The notes under the pieces are model-generated. The model saw nothing but the letters and a program-made list of their open reading frames with translations. It made no database searches and was not told the origin of the DNA. A DNA stretch of 64,000 nucleotides from Rhodospirillales bacterium. GTDB taxonomy: Bacteria > Pseudomonadota > Alphaproteobacteria > Micavibrionales > Micavibrionaceae. The DNA lies in assembly GCA_020638295.1 (NCBI GenBank), contig JACKIU010000002.1, positions 248,001-312,000 of the forward strand, read 5' to 3'. The translations under genes were made by a program, and so were the position numbers. Of the stretch, positions 25,730-33,377 are shown one piece after another. The first letter of the stretch is position 1, and every line of letters begins with the position of its first letter.

Positions 25730-26457
25730 GCCGCTTCACCCTCTGAATCAGAAGCAATATCGGGAAGTAACGGAACAAAGCGCACCGGCATAACATCGCG
25801 CACGCTATAGGCCTCGTCGCTCTCTTTCTTATACAGCTTCAGCCACTGATCCCCGCTCGGACCCACAGGAATAATCATCAATCCGCCGGGCTTGAGCTGA
25901 TCGAGCAACGCCTGCGGCGGTTTTTCCCGCGCCGCGGCGGTGACGATAATCTTGTCGAATTGCAATTCTTCATCATAGGCGTCTCTGGCCGGATGGTTCT
26001 GTGACGCGGCTTGGCGCGCCGCAGCCTTGGCGAAAGCGGGCCAGCCCTTCATTCCGTCCGCGGCAATCGCCGTAATATTGCGCAAGGACAGCTTTTCAAA
26101 CATCTTCTCCGCACGGCTTAACAAAATCTTGTGCCGCTCGATCGTATAAACCCGGCGGCCCAGCTTCGACAAAATGGCCGTTTGATACCCGCACCCCGTG
26201 CCGATCTCCAAAACCTTATCCCGGTCGGACAGCTGCAAGGCCTGCGTCATCGCCGCCACAACGTAAGGCTGGGAAATCGTCTGCCCGCGCCCTATGGGGA
26301 GCGCCATATCATCCCACGCCTGATCTTTCACCGCAGCGGGTACGAATTCATCACGCGGCACCCGCTCCATCGCCCCCAACACCCGCGCGTCGCCAATCCC
26401 CTTCTTGCGAAGATCCATAACCAAGCGTATCCGGCGATTTATATCCTGCGTGTTCAT
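25726..26457 (-). CDS. pcm: Protein-L-isoaspartate O-methyltransferase
   Basis: Repairs isoaspartyl residues in aged proteins with S-adenosylmethionine. Motifs: RDEFVPAAVKDQAWDDMALPIGRGQTISQPYVVAAM (the substrate-binding block), the SAM motif VLEIGTGCGYQTAILSKL and VYTIERHKIL, plus LKPGGLMIIPVG. I chose the ATG at 26457 after an AGAGAAAG stretch; a TTG at 26478 would add seven residues. In alphaproteobacteria surE usually lies between serS and pcm; here surE is missing and a repeat-rich gap takes its place. Confidence 0.95.
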   Translation of the reverse strand: MNTQDINRRIRLVMDLRKKGIGDARVLGAMERVPRDEFVPAAVKDQAWDDMALPIGRGQTISQPYVVAAMTQALQLSDRDKVLEIGTGCGYQTAILSKLGRRVYTIERHKILLSRAEKMFEKLSLRNITAIAADGMKGWPAFAKAAARQAASQNHPARDAYDEELQFDKIIVTAAAREKPPQALLDQLKPGGLMIIPVGPSGDQWLKLYKKESDEAYSVRDVMPVRFVPLLPDIASDSEGEAA

Positions 26458-26530
26458 GGTTTTTACTTTCTCTTCCAAAGCAAAATTATTAAACGGATCG
26501 ACACAATTTTTCCAGCCTCACAAAAAAAAT

Positions 26531-26808
26531 AAACACCCCCACCCCAAGGAGCGAGGTATCAAAAGCGTGGGGAACACAATACTATAGTCGTTTAAATTAA
26601 GGATTATACAGAGGCGAAAACGACCGGCTTTTGAAAAATCGACGACAACGTACATACAGGTACTTTGAGGAGATTTTTCACTTGTGCCCCAGAGGGTAAA
26701 AACGGCTTCGTTTGCAGACCTGTATAATTCTTAAGTTGAATGACTATATTGTGTCCCTGTTGTTTTTATACGCCGCAAGCGGCGGGAATTAAACCCGAAA
26801 GAGATTAA
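26531..26808. repeat. Composite dispersed repeat interrupted by a 156-bp element
   Basis: Left part (26531-26580: CCCCAAGGAGCGAGGTATC ... GCGTGGGG) and right part (26749-26808: TTGTGTCCCTG ... CGCCGCAAGCGGCG ... AACCCGAAAGAGAT) together match, in reverse orientation, the uninterrupted copy at 46953-47059. Between them lies the element at 26587-26742. No gene is visible in this stretch. Confidence 0.8.
26587..26742. mobile_element. MITE-like element with about 25-bp terminal inverted repeats
   Basis: 156 bp. Left end GTCGTTTAAATTAAGGATTA and right end (reverse complement) GTCATTCAACTTAAGAATTA match at most positions over about 25 bp and both continue to TACAG. ACTATA flanks both sides (26581-26586 and 26743-26748), while the empty copy at 47 kb has a single CACTATAG. 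No open frame is inside. The core (GTACATACAGGTACTTTGAGG) resembles the repeat at 11.0 kb. A TA-target element of the IS630/Tc1-mariner type is a reasonable inference. Confidence 0.65.
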
Positions 26809-26870
26809 AAGATTTTTCTTGACATAAGTCACGCATCCACAGCAAACTAAGAAACATCAAGGAGAAAAAT

Positions 26871-26969
26871 ATGGGCGTTCACACATTTAACATCACGGAA
26901 CAGGACAGAGACGAGGAAGAATACTACGGCCTTGTCTTGAAACGAATGAGGTGCCGCCCACCCCTGTAA
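26871..26969 (+). CDS. Possible 32-residue peptide gene
   Basis: An ATG preceded by AAGGAG at 6 bp opens a frame reading MGVHTFNITEQDRDEEEYYG... and ending ...RCRPPL. It is acidic in the middle and basic at the end. TTGACA lies at 26819-26824 but no clear -10 follows at 17 bp. The good ribosome-binding site is the main support; the length is too short to judge coding. The 170 bp that follow, up to the serS stop, hold no further gene that I can support. Confidence 0.4.
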   Translation: MGVHTFNITEQDRDEEEYYGLVLKRMRCRPPL

Positions 26970-27137
26970 CTCAGGAGCGCCCCCGAATCGGACTCATACA
27001 ACCCGACCCCGCGAGAGCAGGAAATCATCCCGGATACGGGCGGGGACACACGTAACCCGGAACCTTGGACACCGTTCCTATAGAAATAAACAAGCTATGC
27101 GTTGCAAATTGCAAGACGGTTTTCCTGTAACTTGTAA

Positions 27138-28412
27138 CTATGCACTTGTAACAACTTTCCCCACCCCGCCCATATACGGCTTAAGGACTTCCGGCACCCA
27201 GACACCGCCATCGCTCGGATCATGATAATTCTCAATCACCGCGATCAGCGCCCGCCCCACGGCCACGCCGGACCCGTTCAGCGTATGAACGAACCGCGTT
27301 TGCTTTTCACCTTTCGCACGGCAGCGCGCATTCATCCGCCGCGCCTGAAAGTCCCAGCAATTCGATACGGACGAAATCTCGCGGTACGTTTCCTGCCCCG
27401 GCAACCACGCCTCAATGTCATAGGTCTTGCGCGCGCCAAAGCCGGTATCGCCACTGCACAACACAATCGTCCGAAACGGAATTTCCAGCTTCTGCAAAAC
27501 GGCTTCCGCGCACTGCGTCATCCGCTCATGCTCGGCCTCGCTGTCCTCGGGCGCGGTGACGGAGACCATCTCAACCTTATAGAACTGGTGCTGGCGCAGC
27601 ATCCCGCGCGTATCCTTCCCCGCCGCCCCGGCTTCGCTACGGAAACACGGCGTAAAGGCCGTATAGCGCCGCGGCAGATCCTCCTCATCAACAATCATCT
27701 CCGCGACAATATTCGTCAACGGCACTTCCGATGTCGGGATCAACCAGTGATCCGTCGTGCATTTGAACAAATCCTCAGCAAATTTCGGAAGCTGCCCCGT
27801 TCCATACAGCGCATTATCCCGCACCAACAGCGGCGCGGACACCTCCGTATAGCCATGCTCGCCCGTATGGATATCAAGAAAAAATTGCGCGATCGCCCGC
27901 TCCATCCGCGCCAGTCCGCCGCTCAAAAGCGTAAACCGACTGCCCGACATTTTCGCCGCCGTTTCAAAATCCATCATCCCCAGCTTTTCGCCAATCTCGG
28001 CATGATCGGGGCCTTTAGGCACTTTCACCTCGCCCCATTTACGGATCTCGACATTCTCGTCCTCACCCGCACCATCGGGCACATCGCCCGCCAGTATATT
28101 CGGCAGCTCCGAAAGCCTGACTTTTATAGCAAAAGCAAGCTCCCGCTCCTGATCTTCGAGCTTTGCCATATCCTTTTTCATCTCGGCCACAAGCCTTATA
28201 ACATCTGAGGCATTTCCCCCAGCCTTCTTGATTTCACCGACTTTCTGGGATTCCTCATTCCGCTTGGCCTGCAACTCCTGCAGCGTCGTCTGAACCGCAC
28301 GCCGATCCTCATCCAGCGCCAGAATTTCGGCGCTCATCCCGTCCAGACCGCGCCGCGCCATCGTCGCATCAAAGTCATTCGGATTTTCGCGAATATATTT
28401 TATGTCGTGCAT
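27138..28412 (-). CDS. serS: Seryl-tRNA synthetase
   Basis: 424 residues; charges tRNA-Ser. N-terminal coiled-coil arm (TTLQELQAKRNEESQKVGEIKK) followed by the class II catalytic core: motif 2 region TPCFRSEAGAAGKDTRGMLRQHQFYKVEM and motif 3 LNGSGVAVGRALIAVIENY. The start ATG at 28412 after CAGGTAAAC gives the family N-terminus MHDIKYIRENP; a start 5 codons upstream is less likely. It heads the minus-strand pcm/yajC/secDF block, though separated from pcm by about 680 bp. Confidence 0.97.
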   Translation of the reverse strand: MHDIKYIRENPNDFDATMARRGLDGMSAEILALDEDRRAVQTTLQELQAKRNEESQKVGEIKKAGGNASDVIRLVAEMKKDMAKLEDQERELAFAIKVRLSELPNILAGDVPDGAGEDENVEIRKWGEVKVPKGPDHAEIGEKLGMMDFETAAKMSGSRFTLLSGGLARMERAIAQFFLDIHTGEHGYTEVSAPLLVRDNALYGTGQLPKFAEDLFKCTTDHWLIPTSEVPLTNIVAEMIVDEEDLPRRYTAFTPCFRSEAGAAGKDTRGMLRQHQFYKVEMVSVTAPEDSEAEHERMTQCAEAVLQKLEIPFRTIVLCSGDTGFGARKTYDIEAWLPGQETYREISSVSNCWDFQARRMNARCRAKGEKQTRFVHTLNGSGVAVGRALIAVIENYHDPSDGGVWVPEVLKPYMGGVGKVVTSA

Positions 28413-28431
28413 GTTTACCTGATCCATAAAT

Positions 28432-28514
28432 CGTCATTGCGAGGAGCATAGCGACGAAGTAATCCATTCAATTTGTCAGAAATGTAGATTGCTTCGCTAA
28501 CGCTCGCAATGACA
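28432..28514. repeat. Dispersed palindromic repeat, CGTCATTGCGAG type
   Basis: Starts CGTCATTGCGAGGAGC and ends CGCTCGCAATGACA, with AAGTAATCCATT and AGATTGCTTCGC inside. It occupies the region upstream of serS. Related copies are at 33.19, 39.22 and 47.89 kb. Confidence 0.85.
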
Positions 28515-28540
28515 AAATAACTTTTCCTTGTATTTAAAAA

Positions 28541-28570
28541 AACTTCGCTTCTTCGTATCTTCGCGTTAAA
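28541..28570. repeat. Short dispersed repeat (CTTCGTATCTTCGCGTTAAA) just before a start codon
   Basis: Ends 7 bp before the ATG of the N-formylglutamate amidohydrolase gene and would supply its leader. Same family as copies near 18.3, 20.97, 29.80 and 47.83 kb. Confidence 0.6.
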
Positions 28571-28577
28571 AATAACT

Positions 28578-29456
28578 ATGAAACACATTTTTTCCATCGA
28601 AAAACCGAAAAATCCTTTGCCGCTGGTTTTTGACAGCCCCCACAGCGGCGACCGCTACCCCGATGATTTCGACTTTGCCTGCGACCGGCTCACCCTTGAA
28701 TCCGCCGAGGACAAATACGTCGAAGACCTCTTCGCCGCCGCGCCCGATCACGGCGTCACCTTTTTGCACGCCCGTTTCCCGCGCAGCTATATCGACGTCA
28801 ACCGCGCCGCCGAAGATATCGACCCGGAACTGTTGAACGGCGACTGGACCGGCCCGCATCCCATCGCGCCCTCTTCGCGCTCCCATGCCGGCATCGGCCT
28901 CATTCGTCGCCTTGTTAAACCCGGCGTACCCGTTTATGACCGTAACCTTTCAACCGAAGAAATCCTCCACCGCCTCAACACCTGCTACCATCCCTATCAT
29001 GACGCATTATGCAAAATAATTACAGAAACCCACTATAATTTCGGCCAGGTCTGGCACATCAACTGCCACTCCATGCCCGCCGCCAGCGCCTACCCCCGCC
29101 AAGGGCTCAGTCTTGTCGGCAACCGGGCAAAGCCCGTCGATTTCGTCCTCGGCGATCGTGATGGCACCGCCTGCGACTCCGATTTCACCCGCGCCTTACG
29201 CGACTTCATCAAAAGCCTCGGCTACACCGTCTCGATCAACGATCCGTTCAAAGGCGTCGAATTGGTTGAAAAATACTCATCCCCCGCCGCAGGCTTCCAT
29301 TCCCTGCAACTCGAAATCAACAAATCTCTCTATATGGATGAGGGCACACTGAAAAAAACCAGTAATTACAACGCGCTCAAGGATAATATTGAGAAGATGA
29401 TTCAGTTTTGCGCGCGCTACGTCGAATCCCGCCTCACCACCCTCGCGGCAGATTAG
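28578..29456 (+). CDS. N-formylglutamate amidohydrolase family protein
   Basis: 292 residues of the FGase family (PF05013), metal-dependent amidases that release formate from N-formylglutamate in histidine degradation or act on related N-acyl compounds. Visible: VFDSPHSGDRYPDDF (metal-binding His), RSYIDVNRAAEDIDP, VWHINCHSMPA and LQLEINKSLYMDE. No other hut gene is nearby, so a role in histidine use is uncertain. There is no clear ribosome-binding site; a dispersed repeat abuts the start. Confidence 0.85.
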   Translation: MKHIFSIEKPKNPLPLVFDSPHSGDRYPDDFDFACDRLTLESAEDKYVEDLFAAAPDHGVTFLHARFPRSYIDVNRAAEDIDPELLNGDWTGPHPIAPSSRSHAGIGLIRRLVKPGVPVYDRNLSTEEILHRLNTCYHPYHDALCKIITETHYNFGQVWHINCHSMPAASAYPRQGLSLVGNRAKPVDFVLGDRDGTACDSDFTRALRDFIKSLGYTVSINDPFKGVELVEKYSSPAAGFHSLQLEINKSLYMDEGTLKKTSNYNALKDNIEKMIQFCARYVESRLTTLAAD

Positions 29457-29470
29457 CACACGCGAACCAC

Positions 29471-29719
29471 CTAGCCCAATTGAGCCGCAGCATCATAAAT
29501 ACGATTTCCAAGACTTCTCCTACCTTCAGAAGGAATACCAAGATCTTGACTAACGCGGTCCACTTCTTTCCGAGAAACCTGTCCATCTGCGCTTGGCTGA
29601 ATATCAAAATGGTTTGCCAAATTTATAGCCCGCCAAATTTCATCAAAAGTTCCCTGGTCATTCAATCGACCCAACTCATCTTCGGCGGCTCGTAAAAAAT
29701 TCATTTCCGGTACTGGCAT
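29471..29719 (-). CDS. Small hypothetical protein with EF-hand-like loop
   Basis: 82 residues. The segment DIQPSADGQVSRKEVDRV resembles an EF-hand calcium loop (Asp, Asp-Gly, then a hydrophobic residue and Glu), and the rest is helical. A strong TTAGGAG site at 7 bp precedes the ATG. No signal peptide. Family not recognised; it converges with the amidohydrolase gene. Confidence 0.65.
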   Translation of the reverse strand: MPVPEMNFLRAAEDELGRLNDQGTFDEIWRAINLANHFDIQPSADGQVSRKEVDRVSQDLGIPSEGRRSLGNRIYDAAAQLG

Positions 29720-29800
29720 ACTCTTAACTCCTAAAAAATACTGTTATTATGAATAATATTGCTTGTAGACCATAAAAACTTTCCATGTCAACATCATTCT

Positions 29801-29827
29801 CCGAAACTCCGTATCTCCGCGTTAAAA
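29801..29827. repeat. Short dispersed repeat (CTCCGTATCTCCGCGTTAAA) at the lipB 3' end
   Basis: CCGAAACTCCGTATCTCCGCGTTAAAA overlaps the last codons and stop of lipB. Same family as the copies at 18.2, 20.97, 28.54 and 47.83 kb. Confidence 0.55.
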
Positions 29828-30547
29828 AACCGCCCCAAACTTCGCCCGCAAAACCCGGTCCACATCCTCAATCGACACATCCACCCCCAAATCGGCCATA
29901 CTCGTCACCCCGTGCTCGGCAATCCCGCACGGCACGATTCCGCCAAAATGCGATAAATCCGGATGCACATTAATCGCAATGCCGTGCAGCGTCACCCAGC
30001 GCCGCACCCGCACCCCGATCGCCGCAATCTTCTTCTCCTCAACAATCCCCTCACCCTCCCACTGCGTGGGCCCCTCCCTCTCCCCACGGGAGAGGGTGTC
30101 TTGAGCGCCAGCGAAAGACGGGTGAGGGGTTTTTACCCAAATTCCCACGCGCCCTTCCCGCCGCTCACCGATAATCCCGAATTCCGCCAAGGCTTGGATA
30201 ATCCACTCTTCCAGCTGCCAGACATATTTCTTGATATCCGGTACTCGCCGTTCACCGTCAACCGTCAACCGTCCGCCATTTTTCAAATCGACCATCACAT
30301 ACGCCACCCGCTGCCCCGGCCCGTGATAGGTATACTGCCCGCCGCGCCCCGTCTCATAAACCGGCAAACCGCCGGCATCCAATAAATCATCCGCCTTCGC
30401 GCTTGTCCCGGCCGTATACAGCGCCGGATGCTCCAGCAACCACACGCACTCATCGGCCCGGCCTTCATGAATATCCGCCACCCGCGCATCCATAAAGTCC
30501 AACGCGTCCGGGTATTCCACCGGCTCTTTCGAAATCTTCCATTCCAT
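29822..30547 (-). CDS. lipB: Lipoyl(octanoyl) transferase LipB with a repeat-encoded insert
   Basis: Moves octanoyl groups from acyl carrier protein to lipoate-dependent enzymes. Motifs: LLEHPALYTAGTSAK, GRGGQYTYHGPGQ, the Lys in KKIAAIGVRVRRWVTLHGIAINV and the catalytic Cys in GGIVPCGIAEHGVTSM. Between GRVGIWV and KKIAAIG lies an insert (starting KTPHPSFAGAQD, including SRGEREGPTQ) of some 20 extra residues that is absent from typical LipB and is the translation of an 83-bp palindromic repeat. The ATG at 30547 was chosen over 30586 because the family starts close to the VEYPDAL segment. The active-site residues flank the insert intact. Confidence 0.93.
   Translation of the reverse strand: MEWKISKEPVEYPDALDFMDARVADIHEGRADECVWLLEHPALYTAGTSAKADDLLDAGGLPVYETGRGGQYTYHGPGQRVAYVMVDLKNGGRLTVDGERRVPDIKKYVWQLEEWIIQALAEFGIIGERREGRVGIWVKTPHPSFAGAQDTLSRGEREGPTQWEGEGIVEEKKIAAIGVRVRRWVTLHGIAINVHPDLSHFGGIVPCGIAEHGVTSMADLGVDVSIEDVDRVLRAKFGAVF
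30047..30129. repeat. Palindromic repeat CCCCTCACCC...GGGTGAGGGG inside lipB
   Basis: 83 bp with perfect 10-bp ends CCCCTCACCC and GGGTGAGGGG, and an inner CTCTCCCCACGGGAGAGG hairpin. It lies wholly within lipB and keeps the reading frame open. Confidence 0.85.
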
Positions 30548-30645
30548 AAAATCTTCAATAAAGGAAACTCTATCGCACTGCAACACTCATACACACTTGC
30601 ACTCCATCCTTGCTTTTGTTATCAAAACGCACCTCATTAAGATAT

Positions 30646-30734
30646 GCGGCTGTGGCGGAATTGGTAGACGCGCAGCGTTGAGGTCGCTGTGGGAGTTAAA
30701 TCCCGTGGAGGTTCAAGTCCTCTCAGCCGCACCA
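30646..30734 (+). tRNA. tRNA-Leu (anticodon GAG)
   Basis: Acceptor stem GCGGCTG/CAGCCGC, D-arm with GGAATTGGTAGACGC, anticodon stem CAGCG-TTGAGGT-CGCTG giving anticodon GAG, a long variable arm (TGGGAGTTAAATCCCG) as in class II tRNAs, T-arm with GGTTCAAGTCC, and an encoded 3' ACCA. It lies between lipB and maeB. Confidence 0.97.
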
Positions 30735-30779
30735 TCTTAAAATTTGTGAGATAACAACAAAGATACGGCCACGACGAAT

Positions 30780-33179
30780 ATGAGCACAGACAATCCGAAA
30801 CAAAGCAAAGAAGCTCTTTGGAAAGACGCCCTTCATTATCACCGTTACCCAACCCCGGGTAAAGTCGCCCTCAAACCGACCACCGCACTCCAGACCCAGC
30901 GCGATCTGGCTCTGGCCTATTCCCCGGGCGTGGCCGCCCCGTGCGAGGAAATCGAAAAAAACCCGCTCACCGCCTACGACTACACGTCCAAGGGCAACCT
31001 CGTCGCCGTCATCACCGAAGGCACGGCCGTTCTCGGCCTGGGCAATATCGGCGCACTCGCCGCCAAGCCGGTCATGGAAGGAAAATCAGTCCTGTTTAAG
31101 AAATTCGCCAACATCGATTCCGTCGATGTTGAAATCGACATGTCCACCCAGCTCGAAAAAGACGCCGACGGCAAATACAACCGCGAGGAATACATCCAGC
31201 GCTTCGTCGATATCGTCGCCTCGCTCGAACCCACCTATGGCGGCATCAATCTCGAAGACATCAAGGCACCGGAATGTTTTGAGATCGAGCGTCGTCTCAA
31301 AGAGCGCATGAACATTCCCGTTTTCCACGACGACCAGCACGGCACAGCCATCATCGTCGGCGCAGCCTTCTACAACTGGGTGCATATTGCCGGGCGCGAC
31401 ATCAAGAAAATCAAGCTGGTCACCTCCGGTGCCGGCGCTTCGGCCACTGCTTGCCTCAACATCCTCATCGAACTCGGCCTGCCGCGCGAAAACATCACCG
31501 TGTGCGACAGCAAGGGCGTCGTCTATAAAGGCCGCACCGAATACATGGACCCGGTCAAGGAAACCTTCGCCGTTGAAACCAACGCCCGCACCCTCAAAGA
31601 AGCCATGGAAGGCGCCGATGTCTTCCTCGGCCTGTCCACCGCCGGCGTCGTTAGCAAGGACATGGTCGAAGGTATGGGCGAAAAGCCCCTGCTGATGACC
31701 TTGGCCAACCCGACCCCCGAAATCATGCCCGAAGAAGCTCTGGAAGCCAAACCGAACGCCATCATCTGCACCGGACGCTCCGACTATCCGAACCAGGTCA
31801 ACAACGTTCTGTGCTTCCCGTTCCTGTTCCGCGGCGCGCTCGATGTCGGCGCCACCGCCATCAACGAGGAAATGAAACTCGCCTGCGTCAAGGCAATCGC
31901 CGAGCTGGCCCGCAAGGAAGCTATCGCCGAAGTCGCCGCCGTCTACAGCAACGAAGACCTCAAATTCGGTCCGGAATATATGATTCCCAAACCCTTCGAC
32001 CCGCGCCTGATCGCCGAACTGCCCAAGGCCGTTGCCAAAGCCGCCATGGACTCCGGCGTAGCCACACGCCCGATCAAGGATTGGGAGGCTTATAACGAAA
32101 CCCTGCAAAGCTACACTGTCCAGACAAACATGGTCATGCGCCCGGTCTTCTCCCGCGCGCGTAAAGACCCCAAACGCGTTGTCTACTGCGAAGGTGAAGA
32201 GGAAAACGTCTTGCGCGCCGTACAGATCGTTATTGACGACAATCTTGCCAAACCGGTTATCATCGGCCGCCGCCGCGTGATCGAATCGCGCCTGCAGAAA
32301 TTCCGCCTGCGCATGGAAATCGATAAGGACTTCCAGCTCATCGATCCGGAAAACGACCCGCGCTACCACGACTATTGGAACCACTACCACGAAATCATGC
32401 AGCGTAAAGGCGTCACGCCCTCCAGCGCCCGCTTTACCATGCGCACCAACACCACCGCCATCGGCGCATTGATGGTTCATCGCGGTGAAGCCGACGCCGT
32501 CATTTGCGGTTTGACCGGGCAATACCACGTCCACCTTAAACATATCTTGGATATCCTGGGCAAAGACGAAGGCGTCAAAACCGTTTCTTCCCTGATGCCG
32601 CTGCTGCTCGATAAAGGCCCTTACTTCCTCAGCGACACCCACGTCAACGACAACCCTGATGTCGAAGAGCTCGTCGAAATGGCCAAGCGCGCCGCCGAAC
32701 GGGTCAAACGTTTCGGCATCACACCGAAAATCGCCCTGCTGTCTTACTCCAACTTCGGCAACTTCAACAGCCCTTCATCCATCAAAATGCGCGAAGCCGC
32801 CCGCATCCTGTCCGAGGAATACGCGGGCACGGACATCGAAGTCGAAGGTGAAATGCAAGCCGACAGCGCCTTATGCGAAAAAACCAGAGAGCGCCTTATG
32901 CCACACTCCAGATTGAGCGGCGAAGCCAACCTGCTGATCGGCCCCAATCTGGACGCCTCGAACATCGCCTACAACATGCTCAAGGTGCTCGGCAACGGGA
33001 TTCCCATCGGCCCACTGCTGATGGGTGTGGCCAAACCGGCCCACATCCTGACCACGGCCAGCCACTCTCGCCGCATTGTCAACGTGACCGCACTGGCCAC
33101 CGTCGATGCACAGGTTCTGGCCGAAAAGCAGAAACAGGCTGAAACAACCGCCACCCCGCGTAAGCTCAAAACGGCGTAA
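30780..33179 (+). CDS. maeB: NADP-dependent malic enzyme with C-terminal phosphotransacetylase-like domain
   Basis: Oxidative decarboxylation of malate to pyruvate. The N-terminal 430 residues are malic enzyme: LALAYSPGVAAPCEEI, ITEGTAVLGLGNIGALAAKPVMEGK, FHDDQHGTAIIVGAA and the NAD(P)-binding GAGASATACLNI. The C-terminal part, from about residue 450 (RPVFSRARKDPKRVVYCEGE), is the phosphotransacetylase-like domain, usually regulatory in MaeB. Total 799 residues, a little longer than common (about 760). No clear ribosome-binding site is seen. The long open frames on the other strand are shadows. Confidence 0.96.
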   Translation: MSTDNPKQSKEALWKDALHYHRYPTPGKVALKPTTALQTQRDLALAYSPGVAAPCEEIEKNPLTAYDYTSKGNLVAVITEGTAVLGLGNIGALAAKPVMEGKSVLFKKFANIDSVDVEIDMSTQLEKDADGKYNREEYIQRFVDIVASLEPTYGGINLEDIKAPECFEIERRLKERMNIPVFHDDQHGTAIIVGAAFYNWVHIAGRDIKKIKLVTSGAGASATACLNILIELGLPRENITVCDSKGVVYKGRTEYMDPVKETFAVETNARTLKEAMEGADVFLGLSTAGVVSKDMVEGMGEKPLLMTLANPTPEIMPEEALEAKPNAIICTGRSDYPNQVNNVLCFPFLFRGALDVGATAINEEMKLACVKAIAELARKEAIAEVAAVYSNEDLKFGPEYMIPKPFDPRLIAELPKAVAKAAMDSGVATRPIKDWEAYNETLQSYTVQTNMVMRPVFSRARKDPKRVVYCEGEEENVLRAVQIVIDDNLAKPVIIGRRRVIESRLQKFRLRMEIDKDFQLIDPENDPRYHDYWNHYHEIMQRKGVTPSSARFTMRTNTTAIGALMVHRGEADAVICGLTGQYHVHLKHILDILGKDEGVKTVSSLMPLLLDKGPYFLSDTHVNDNPDVEELVEMAKRAAERVKRFGITPKIALLSYSNFGNFNSPSSIKMREAARILSEEYAGTDIEVEGEMQADSALCEKTRERLMPHSRLSGEANLLIGPNLDASNIAYNMLKVLGNGIPIGPLLMGVAKPAHILTTASHSRRIVNVTALATVDAQVLAEKQKQAETTATPRKLKTA

Positions 33180-33189
33180 AACAGCTTCC

Positions 33190-33272
33190 CGTCATTGCGA
33201 GCGAGCAGCGGGAGCGCGGCAATCCAGCTTCTGGATTGTGTCGTCGGTTAATAACGCCTCCTCGCAATGACG
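33190..33272. repeat. Dispersed palindromic repeat, CGTCATTGCGAG type
   Basis: CGTCATTGCGAGCGAGCAGC ... GCAATCCAGCTTCTGGATTG ... CTCCTCGCAATGACG. It lies between maeB and mgtE and contains the inner hairpin AATCCAG..CTGGATT. The remaining 100 bp to mgtE hold nothing I can name. Confidence 0.85.
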
Positions 33273-33377
33273 CAGACTTCACGTTCAACACAAAAATTTA
33301 AATTCTCCCCTTGATCTCGCATCCCCTTTTCGGGGATGTTAGAGGGCCTTGACCTATAACTTTGGAAACCGGCCCGC

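Noticed and set aside
26970..27137. Possible small RNA or further peptide gene between the 32-residue frame and serS
   Set aside because: Some short inverted stretches and a CTTGTAAC direct repeat are present, but no promoter-terminator pair or coding frame could be supported.
27222..28208. 328-codon plus-strand frame opposite serS
   Set aside because: SerS on the minus strand has all its motifs; the antisense translation is low in information and rich in Arg, His and Pro.
31086..32642. 518-codon open frame on the minus strand within maeB
   Set aside because: The plus-strand MaeB is intact over the same bases, and the antisense product is a Val/Asp/Gly/Phe-rich shadow without family features.
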